From Gammaproteobacteria bacterium (GTDB lineage Bacteria > Pseudomonadota > Gammaproteobacteria > SMWH01): a stretch of 9,062 bases of DNA. The notes beneath the pieces were generated by a model. It made no database searches and was not told where the DNA came from. It was given only the letters and a program-made list of their open reading frames with translations. Positions 1 to 5,617 of the stretch are shown piece after piece (position 1 is the stretch's first letter; each line of letters opens with the position of its first letter). The DNA is taken from the NCBI GenBank assembly GCA_004357005.1, contig SMWH01000144.1, forward strand, positions 1-9,062. The letters are read 5' to 3'. Position numbers and translations under genes: made by a program.

Positions 1-1
1 G

Positions 2-1006
2 ATGGAAGTGACGCTGTGGGCTTTTCTCGTCGTGCTGGGGCGCTATATCTGGTTCCTGGCCTATTCCCTGCTGGATATCCCGTCCGATGCCCGTTCTCCC
101 TTTGTCCTCCAACTGGGCAACTACCACCCGTTCTGGATGGGGACCACCACCAGCTCGGTACCCTTTGCCAAGGGGGCGGCGTATCTGCGCAAGATCGAGG
201 CAAAAGACCCGGCGGAACTGGCCGTTACTCAACTCAAGGGCGTCAAGCTTTTATACTGGGCGCTGCTGCTGATGATTGTCCAGGCGGCGTCCCAGGGACT
301 GATCTACACGGGCACGATCCGATTGTGGGACTGGTCCTTCGCCCTGCCGTTTTTTCTGGACGCGCCGCGTTTCGGCGAAGCATTCAGTTGGTCGATCGCC
401 GGTACACCAGCGGTCTGGTACCTGAACTGGCTGGCCCTGGCCGCCCGCTTCCTGCTGGACCTGCTCAGCATGTCCATCTGGGGTCACATGATGATCGCGG
501 TATGCCGGATGGCCGGTTTTCGCGCGCTGCGCAATACCTACAAACCCCTGCGCTCCGCCACCATTGCCGAGTTCTGGAACCGCTACTACTACTACTTCAA
601 GGAACTGATGGTGGAGTGCTTCTTCTATCCCACGTACCTGCGTTACTTCAAACGCTGGCCCCGGTTCCGCCTCGTATTCGCCACCATGGCGGCCGCGGGT
701 TTCGGCAACGTTCTTTATCACTTTCTCAGGGACAGCAGTTACATCGTCCGTCTGGGTCTGTGGGATGCTTTCCTCAGTTTCAAGGTCTATCTGTTCTACG
801 GCGCCCTGTTGGGCGTGGCCATCGGATTGTCGCAACTGAGACATCGCAATCGCCGGATCGACCGGGACTCCCTGCGCGCCCGGGTCCTGGCGCCCATCTC
901 GGTGCTGGCTTTCTACTGTGTGCTGAGCATCTTCGATGCCCCGGACCGGTCGCTGCCGGCAACGGAATATTTTCGTTTCGCCATGCATCTCATACCGGGT
1001 CTGTAA
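2..1006 (+). CDS. MBOAT-like membrane O-acyltransferase, C-terminal part (cut by window start)
   Basis: This is a polytopic membrane protein with several long hydrophobic stretches (roughly residues 5-24, 80-100, 138-165, 225-242 and 262-280 of the visible part). The segment around residues 191-221, with FWNR followed by YYYYFKE, FFYP and a basic FKRWPRFR stretch, then GNVLYHF with His240, has the layout of the MBOAT core. In that family a conserved FW-R motif is followed by a membrane-embedded histidine. MBOAT enzymes move acyl groups across or within membranes, and DltB takes its group from a carrier protein. The ATG at base 2 is probably internal, because MBOAT proteins are usually 400-500 residues and 334 are visible. 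The stop lies one base before the start of the carrier protein gene, which suggests the two act together. The match is distant, so the family call is moderately sure and the substrate unknown. Confidence 0.65.
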   Translation: MEVTLWAFLVVLGRYIWFLAYSLLDIPSDARSPFVLQLGNYHPFWMGTTTSSVPFAKGAAYLRKIEAKDPAELAVTQLKGVKLLYWALLLMIVQAASQGLIYTGTIRLWDWSFALPFFLDAPRFGEAFSWSIAGTPAVWYLNWLALAARFLLDLLSMSIWGHMMIAVCRMAGFRALRNTYKPLRSATIAEFWNRYYYYFKELMVECFFYPTYLRYFKRWPRFRLVFATMAAAGFGNVLYHFLRDSSYIVRLGLWDAFLSFKVYLFYGALLGVAIGLSQLRHRNRRIDRDSLRARVLAPISVLAFYCVLSIFDAPDRSLPATEYFRFAMHLIPGL

Positions 1007-1007
1007 C

Positions 1008-1241
1008 ATGGAGTCCCGCGAGGCGATCCGCGAATTCATCACCGGTCTTCTTGAAATGAAGGGTGAACGCACCGATGTGAGCGATACTGAACTATTGGTC
1101 ACCGCGGGCCTGCTTGATTCATTGGATGTCCTGAACACCGTGACTTTTCTGGAAGACAACTTCGGCGTGGATTTTTCAGCTCGCCCTTTCAATCCGGATG
1201 ATTTCGATTGCATCGAGAACATCAGCCGGCTGGTGGAATGA
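1008..1241 (+). CDS. acyl carrier protein (DltC/ACP-like)
   Basis: This 77-residue acidic protein has the size and helical layout of an acyl or peptidyl carrier protein. The motif GLLDSLD places Ser38 as the site where 4'-phosphopantetheine is attached, and it is followed by the typical helix II and loop (VLNTVTFLEDNFGVDF). The ATG at 1008 gives the family's normal length and lies one base after the preceding stop; a longer reading from 936 would overlap the MBOAT gene and add residues with no counterpart in the family. There is no clear Shine-Dalgarno, so translation is probably coupled to the upstream gene. It is too divergent, and its neighbours too specialised, to be the housekeeping fatty acid AcpP. 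The likely partner is the MBOAT-like protein, and the likely activator is the phosphopantetheinyl transferase encoded at 3253. The identity of the cargo is not visible. Confidence 0.9.
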   Translation: MESREAIREFITGLLEMKGERTDVSDTELLVTAGLLDSLDVLNTVTFLEDNFGVDFSARPFNPDDFDCIENISRLVE

Positions 1242-1315
1242 CGACTGTCGTCTACAGATTGATCGTGGGCCCGCTGATACTGGCCGTCGTGGTGAGTATT
1301 TACCGCTCCTGGTGA
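1238..1315 (+). CDS. 25-codon N-terminal membrane segment, cut from the LtaS-like gene by an in-frame TGA
   Basis: An ATG at 1238 overlaps the carrier protein stop as ATGA, the same type of overlap seen at other junctions of this operon. It reads 25 codons with one strong hydrophobic segment (RLIVGPLILAVVVSIY) and ends at TGA 1313-1315. The frame is the same as that of the large downstream coding region, with no other stop between them, and the codons after the TGA (LAREISSDPAALFAG) lead smoothly into it. The best reading is that this is the original start and first transmembrane helix of the LtaS-like protein. A CGA-to-TGA change or a sequencing error would explain the stop. Alternatives are a true 25-residue membrane microprotein or stop readthrough; the TGA is followed by C, which is known to be a leaky context. 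Confidence 0.55.
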   Translation: MTTVVYRLIVGPLILAVVVSIYRSW

Positions 1316-1363
1316 CTTGCCCGCGAGATCTCTTCGGACCCCGCTGCGCTCTTTGCCGGTCTT

Positions 1364-3256
1364 GTGATCAGCGATGGTGTCACGCTCGGGCTTGCCGTCA
1401 TCCTGGCCGTCGTGGCGACGATAACAAACCGCAGGGGACTCCGCTGGCTGGCGTTGCTCGTCATGGGCGCGGTGATCTTCGCCCACATGCTCGACGCGTT
1501 CATTGTCATTTCGCTGGACGAACGCCTGAACCTGCTGGATCTGCGCCAGTACCTGCCCGAGACCGACGTCATCGCCAGTTTCCTTTCGCCCTCCAGGCTG
1601 GCGTTGTTCGGGGTATTTCTGGCCAGCTTTGTCGTGGCAAGCCGCGTGACCCGCCGCACCCTCGTCATTCTCTCCATCCTTGCCCTCGCGGCCATTGTCG
1701 TGGGGCTGGCGGGCCAGGCACATTACCCGGAGAGCATTCAGCGTTACACCACGCCGGTCGTAGCCGTCATGTCCGCGGGCTTTGTCGACACGCCGCGATT
1801 TCGCTACGCGCCGGAAGACCTTCCCCATTACCAGGAACAATACCGGGAGCATCAGCACGCCTCGCCGTTACCCGGACGACCCAACATGATTCTGCTGATC
1901 GTGGAATCCCTGTCCTCGATCAACTCGCAACGCGTAGCGGGAACACGTGACGGGTTGCCCGGCTTTGACGAACTGAGCAACGAAGGCGTGTTGTTCGTGA
2001 ATTTCTTCGCCAATCACGCGGCATCGGAAGGAGGCATTATTTCGCTGCTCAGCGGGTTCCCGCCCATGCATTACCCGGGCGCCCGCCCGCTCATGTTCGA
2101 AGAATTCGGGATGCAGTGGCCGATCCTTCGTTCCCTGCAACAGCAAGGTTATTACACCGCTTTTCTGACCAGCGCCCGGCTGGATTTCATCAACCTGGAT
2201 GAATATGTACAGCACATCGGTCTGGACGAAGCCAGGGGCCGGGACGAAGCGGTTTCTCTGGCCGCCGCACCGCGCTACGCCCAGGACGCCCCATCGGATG
2301 AACTGTTGTACGCGGAAGCGCTGTCGATGCTGGACAGACTCGGACAGCGCCCGCCCTGGTTGCTGGTCCTGGCCACCATCAGCAGCCATCTGCCATACAC
2401 CCACCCCCACGGGGGCCCCGACACGCCTGAGGCCGTCTGGGAGTGGGTCGAGGCACAACTCGTCACCTTCCATCAGTCACTGGAGCGGGAGGGTTTCTAC
2501 GAACACGGCGTGCTGCTCATTACCGGGGACCATCGACAGATGCGCCCCATCACCGACGTGGAACGGGAACGTTATGGTGCAAGCGCCAAGGCGCGCGTTC
2601 CCCTGCTGATCATCGGCCGGGAAATCCCCGCCGGAATCACCGACCAGCGTTTCTTTCAGCAATCAGACCTGTTTCGCCACCTCGCCGATGTGCTGAATCC
2701 GGATACGCCCCTCTCGCCCAACCCGATCTGGGTGAAACGTTACAACCGCAAGTACGGCAAGATTGGCCGCACCGGACAGATGACGGTGTTCGCGGAAGCG
2801 GACGGCAGCGGCGGCGCCACGGGTTATGAGTTGTACGTTTCTGGAAACGCGGAAGAATGGCTTGGCGAGCGCCCGCCGGGCGCGCGGCGGGTCGGGTTCA
2901 TGGTGCACGCGCAACGCGCGACTCACCAGGCCGCGCGGAACCGGAACCGCGGTGACTGTCCGCCAACCGGGGATTCCGTCGAGGTCGGCGGCGCCTATCT
3001 CACGATCGAGGCGCCGGGGTCGTACTGGTTCCGCTTGAGCACGGCCGATTCCTCTGCCTGTTTGCGGCTGAACGGGGAAACGCTGATCCCGCCGGGTGCG
3101 CTGCCCGGCGAGATGGTGCAGGTGCAACTGAAAACCGGCAATTACCACATGGAGATACTGCCAACAGGCGCCGTAGCCACGATCGAATGGCTCAAGCCGG
3201 GTGCGCGGCGCTCCCAATGGGAGTCCGCGCCGATCCGCGTGGTGGCGCCACCGTGA
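1364..3256 (+). CDS. LtaS/sulfatase-like membrane transferase (alkaline phosphatase superfamily)
   Basis: The N-terminal ~120 residues hold several hydrophobic helices; a periplasmic domain of the alkaline phosphatase/sulfatase fold follows. Visible metal and catalytic positions, counted from the GTG at 1364, are Glu181 in NMILLIVESL, Ser221 in NHAASEGG where LtaS-type enzymes have the nucleophilic Thr, His342 and His347 in SSHLPYTH, and Asp389-His390 in ITGDHRQ. Relatives transfer phosphoglycerol or phosphoethanolamine to polymers or lipids outside the inner membrane. From about residue 463 there is an added C-terminal region. Its last part (GSYWFRLSTADSSACLRLNG, then YHMEILPTG and IEWLKPG) resembles a short PA14-like beta-sandwich that could bind glycan. 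The GTG has no Shine-Dalgarno and is only the first possible start after the TGA at 1313; the native start is probably ATG 1238. The stop overlaps the next gene as GTGA. The fold is well supported; the substrate is not. Confidence 0.8.
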   Translation: MISDGVTLGLAVILAVVATITNRRGLRWLALLVMGAVIFAHMLDAFIVISLDERLNLLDLRQYLPETDVIASFLSPSRLALFGVFLASFVVASRVTRRTLVILSILALAAIVVGLAGQAHYPESIQRYTTPVVAVMSAGFVDTPRFRYAPEDLPHYQEQYREHQHASPLPGRPNMILLIVESLSSINSQRVAGTRDGLPGFDELSNEGVLFVNFFANHAASEGGIISLLSGFPPMHYPGARPLMFEEFGMQWPILRSLQQQGYYTAFLTSARLDFINLDEYVQHIGLDEARGRDEAVSLAAAPRYAQDAPSDELLYAEALSMLDRLGQRPPWLLVLATISSHLPYTHPHGGPDTPEAVWEWVEAQLVTFHQSLEREGFYEHGVLLITGDHRQMRPITDVERERYGASAKARVPLLIIGREIPAGITDQRFFQQSDLFRHLADVLNPDTPLSPNPIWVKRYNRKYGKIGRTGQMTVFAEADGSGGATGYELYVSGNAEEWLGERPPGARRVGFMVHAQRATHQAARNRNRGDCPPTGDSVEVGGAYLTIEAPGSYWFRLSTADSSACLRLNGETLIPPGALPGEMVQVQLKTGNYHMEILPTGAVATIEWLKPGARRSQWESAPIRVVAPP

Positions 3257-3987
3257 CTGACTCGAACCTGACATTGCCGGCGCCCGGCGAACTGCATCTA
3301 TGGGTCGCGGAACTGGACATGGAAACGGAAACGACCACAGCCCTGGACCTGCTTCAATCGGATGAACGCGCCCGCGCCGAACGACTGCTGTCAACCGCCG
3401 CACGCCACCGGTTCATCATGACCCGCGGCCTGCTGCGGAAACTCCTGGAACGTTACCTGGAGCAGCCCGCCGCGGATATTCAACTCACGAGTAAACAGGG
3501 AAAACCGGGACTGGCGCAGGACCCAGCGCCTCTTTCTTTTAACGTGGCGCACAGCCATCGCCGCGCCGCTATCGTTTTTGCCGAAGGCGGCAATGTGGGC
3601 GTCGATGTGGAATACCTGGACCGGCACGTGGACCACGAGCGGTTGGCGAGGCGCGTTTTCTCGGAGAACGAGTACCGCTCATACGAGGAAAGCGAAACGG
3701 CGACACGTCAACGAATGTTTTTCGATGCCTGGTCACGCAAGGAAGCGGTACTCAAGGCCTGCGGTCATGGACTGAGGTTGCCCCCGCGCCAAACAGAAGT
3801 ATCACTGGCGCCGGGTGAGCCTGTTTTCATGGTACGCTCCGCCGGTCAACGGTGGCACGTACGCGGGATCAACGTGAACGATGACTACGCGTGCGCCGTA
3901 GCCGCCGACAACGAATTCACCGCCGTTACCCAACGTTTGATCGCGACCCGGCATCTGGACGACATGCTGCAGCACTCATGTTCCTGA
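3253..3987 (+). CDS. Sfp-type 4'-phosphopantetheinyl transferase
   Basis: This 244-residue protein would transfer 4'-phosphopantetheine from coenzyme A to the serine of a carrier protein, most likely Ser38 of the protein encoded at 1008. Its length fits the Sfp/Gsp/HetI class. Three family motifs are visible: FNVAHSH at residues 96-102, GVDVE at 116-120 with Mg-binding Asp118 and Glu120, and WSRKEAVLKACGHGL at 160-174 with Lys163, Glu164 and Lys168. The GTG at 3253 overlaps the stop of the upstream gene (GTGA) and is preceded by GGTGG seven bases away, so it is preferred over the ATG at 3319, which would lose the first 22 residues. The reading frame is open further upstream to 3187, but that stretch would lie inside the LtaS-like gene. 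A dedicated activating enzyme in the operon supports a specialised carrier pathway. Confidence 0.93.
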   Translation: MTDSNLTLPAPGELHLWVAELDMETETTTALDLLQSDERARAERLLSTAARHRFIMTRGLLRKLLERYLEQPAADIQLTSKQGKPGLAQDPAPLSFNVAHSHRRAAIVFAEGGNVGVDVEYLDRHVDHERLARRVFSENEYRSYEESETATRQRMFFDAWSRKEAVLKACGHGLRLPPRQTEVSLAPGEPVFMVRSAGQRWHVRGINVNDDYACAVAADNEFTAVTQRLIATRHLDDMLQHSCS

Positions 3988-4829
3988 ATTTCCTGGCCCG
4001 GTTGCCCCTGCGGGTTCTCTACGTTCTATCCGACATCCTGTACGTAATCATGCGCCATGTGTGGCGTTACCGGCGCTCCATCGTTCAGAACAACCTGCGC
4101 AACGCTTTTCCGGAACAAACGCCGGGGGAACTGGACGCCGTGGAAGAACGTTTCTACCGGAATTTCTGCGACATGTTCCTGGAGACCATGAAAGCAGGCG
4201 CCATCAGCCGGGAAGAACTCATCGAGCGGGTGGAATTCACCAATATCGATGTGCTGGAAACCGAAGCCGGAAATAACCAGTCGGTGATACTGCTCGTTGC
4301 CCACCAGTTCAACTGGGAGTGGTTGCTGCTGGCGATGTCGATCCACGCGCCACACGTGATCCAGGCGATTTACAAACCTCCGCACCTGAAAAGTTTCGAT
4401 CGCTTCCTTTACGCCGCCCGCACCCGCTTCGGAGCGGAACTCCTTCCCCAGAAACGTGCCGTCGCCGAGATCCGGCGCCAGCGGGACCGCCTGAAGGCGA
4501 TCGCGATGCTCGCGGATCAGTCCGAATCCGGGGTGCGTGACGACTACTGGACCGAGTTCATGAACCAGACCACGGCTTTCAGCCGGAACATCCAGCGCCT
4601 GGCCCTGATGACCCAGTACCCCGTCTATTTCGGCCAGATCCGCAAGATATCCCGGGGCCACTACTCGGTCACGGGACAGGAACTGGCCCGCCCTCCCTAT
4701 GAGCGTGACAGCACCGAGGTGCTCGATGCCTATGTCCGGGCGGTGGAAGCGCAGATCCGCGCCTGGCCGGACAGCTGGCTGTGGACCAACCGGAAATGGA
4801 AGCAGCGTGGACCCGCGAAGGTCTCGTAG
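3978..4829 (+). CDS. LpxL/HtrB-family lysophospholipid acyltransferase
   Basis: The 283-residue product is an inner-membrane-associated acyltransferase of the lipid A late acyltransferase family, which transfers acyl chains from acyl-ACP to a lipid. The N-terminus (FLARLPLRVLYVLSDILYVI) is the usual hydrophobic anchor. Residues 39-45 (NLRNAFP) match the early NL-FP motif. The HX4E catalytic motif is present as HQFNWE, His109 to Glu114. Later, a DQS segment and a C-terminal WTNRKWKQR match the family pattern of WxxRRxK-like ends. The ATG at 3978 overlaps the preceding gene by 10 bases and gives a normal family length. The acceptor may be the envelope molecule made by the rest of the operon, or lipid A itself. 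The stop TAG at 4827 shares bases with the edge of the repeat that follows, so the last residues may have been changed when that element arrived. Confidence 0.88.
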   Translation: MFLNFLARLPLRVLYVLSDILYVIMRHVWRYRRSIVQNNLRNAFPEQTPGELDAVEERFYRNFCDMFLETMKAGAISREELIERVEFTNIDVLETEAGNNQSVILLVAHQFNWEWLLLAMSIHAPHVIQAIYKPPHLKSFDRFLYAARTRFGAELLPQKRAVAEIRRQRDRLKAIAMLADQSESGVRDDYWTEFMNQTTAFSRNIQRLALMTQYPVYFGQIRKISRGHYSVTGQELARPPYERDSTEVLDAYVRAVEAQIRAWPDSWLWTNRKWKQRGPAKVS

Positions 4830-4953
4830 TTTCGGCGACACGTAGTTTCGGTGGCAGTACACTTAACTCCGGGTTTGTGCAGATACTCTGTCGTGCACCC
4901 TGCACAGAGTTAAGTGTACTGCCACCGAAAGTGGCAACACTGTCACCGAAACT
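4828..4953. repeat. nested inverted repeat, REP/REPIN or MITE-like
   Basis: Perfect 24-base arms at 4846-4869 and 4907-4930 are reverse complements of each other. An inner 7-base pair (TGTGCAG 4876-4882 with CTGCACA 4900-4906) continues the stem after a 6-base bulge and leaves a 17-base loop. An outer pair of 13 bases (4828-4840 and 4941-4953) matches with one mismatch. The core TTTCGGYGRCA occurs four times, two per orientation (4830, 4846, and on the - strand ending at 4930 and 4951). This symmetry suits a REP doublet (REPIN) or short non-autonomous element; similar TTTCGG...ACTTAA sequences are associated, from memory, with IS200-like REP transposases. No transposase lies in the window. 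The position between convergent genes would let the hairpin block transcription from both sides, though no T-run follows it. Confidence 0.85.
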
Positions 4954-4965
4954 GGGAAGGCCGGG

Positions 4966-5463
4966 TTATTCTGCGGCTTTTTCTTCCTCGTCCATCTTCT
5001 TGATCTCTTCGATGAGGTCGAACAACACCTCGCCGGTTTCCTCGTTGGTAATGCGCCATACCACCGGGCTCCAGGTCCCATCACTCAGACCCACACCGGC
5101 CACGTTGTAACGCATGCCCGCCTCGACCGTGGCGGTAATAGTGGAACGTGACTCACGGCTACCGCGGCGGGCCCGGCCCGCGGTTCCTGAACCCGTCGGC
5201 GTACCCCCCACCGCGGCAAACTGGAATTCCCACTCTCCGGGCCGTATCCAGAAGGTCCTGCGTTGCCTCGCCTGGGTTCCCAGATTTCGATCTCCGATCC
5301 GGATGGGCCGCACAACCATGAGCGCGCCCGCGGTGGGTGACTGCCTGACATCAAGAATCGCATGGGGTTCGTTGTTGTTGCTCAGGAGCGGGTTCTCATC
5401 CTGGGCGGTGAGCGTGAGGGGAAAAAGGCATAGAAGGGCCAGAAGGCCAACAAAACGTTTCAT
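4966..5463 (-). CDS. secreted protein of unknown function, 165 residues
   Basis: The product starts MKRFVGLLALLCLFPLTLTA, a clear Sec signal peptide with a likely cut after Ala20, so it should act in the periplasm or outside. There is no lipobox cysteine at the cut. The mature part looks beta-rich (AILDVRQSPTAGALMVVRPI; RTFWIRPGEWEFQFAAV), with a Gly/Ser/Arg-rich stretch at residues 87-106 that looks like a loop. An acidic and lysine-rich tail follows (residues 152-165, with EEIKKMDEEEKAAE). The phrase IRPGEWEF recalls the turn of PEGA-like or other small beta domains, but this is not enough for a family call. The start is fixed by a strong GGAGG six bases upstream. The gene converges on the envelope operon and diverges from the AsmA-family gene. 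I do not recognise a specific family or function. Confidence 0.85.
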   Translation of the reverse strand: MKRFVGLLALLCLFPLTLTAQDENPLLSNNNEPHAILDVRQSPTAGALMVVRPIRIGDRNLGTQARQRRTFWIRPGEWEFQFAAVGGTPTGSGTAGRARRGSRESRSTITATVEAGMRYNVAGVGLSDGTWSPVVWRITNEETGEVLFDLIEEIKKMDEEEKAAE

Positions 5464-5469
5464 GAAATT

Positions 5470-5474
5470 CCTCC
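5470..5474 (-). promoter_or_regulatory. strong ribosome binding site of the secreted protein gene
   Basis: On the - strand GGAGG lies six bases before the ATG at 5463, an almost ideal Shine-Dalgarno. It fixes the start and is much stronger than any site in the neighbouring operon, where starts seem to depend on coupling. Confidence 0.85.
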
Positions 5475-5516
5475 ATAGGTGAAGCCCACGCGTGGCAGGC
5501 CGAGCGAAAAACGAGT

Positions 5517-5545
5517 ACTTTAGTCCGTCAGTTCGGTTGTTGCAA
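5517..5545 (-). promoter_or_regulatory. candidate sigma70 promoter of the secreted protein gene
   Basis: On the - strand TTGCAA (5545-5540) and TAAAGT (5522-5517) are separated by 17 bases, each matching four of six consensus positions. Transcription would start near 5510, giving a leader of about 45 bases before the ATG at 5463. TTGCAA is its own reverse complement, so this part could serve the divergent gene too, but I see no matching -10 on the + strand. Confidence 0.4.
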
Positions 5546-5617
5546 TGACCGGGAGCAGCGAAACCCGTGCCAGTGGGGTTGCGGTGCCGCCCGGGTACAG
5601 GGAAACTCACACACGCT

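Noticed and set aside
1313..1315. TGA as a selenocysteine codon
   Set aside because: It falls in a loop after a membrane helix, no catalytic role is expected there, no evident SECIS-like hairpin follows at the right distance, and the family is not known for selenocysteine.
251..1858. Long open frame on the - strand across the MBOAT, carrier and LtaS-like genes
   Set aside because: It runs antisense to three genes with clear family motifs, and its translation is polar, rich in Gln, Arg, His and Gly, without domain features, as expected for an antisense frame in high-GC DNA.
1198..1950. Frame in + strand frame 1 across the carrier and LtaS-like genes, as a sign of a frameshift around the TGA
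   Set aside because: Its residues are Arg/Pro/Cys-rich and lack membrane or sulfatase motifs; the sense continues in the original frame on both sides of the TGA, so a point change fits better than a frameshift.
5158..5190. GC-rich imperfect palindrome (CCGCGG...CCGCGG)
   Set aside because: It lies inside the secreted protein gene and encodes its Gly/Arg-rich loop; the symmetry is imperfect and expected from the codons used.
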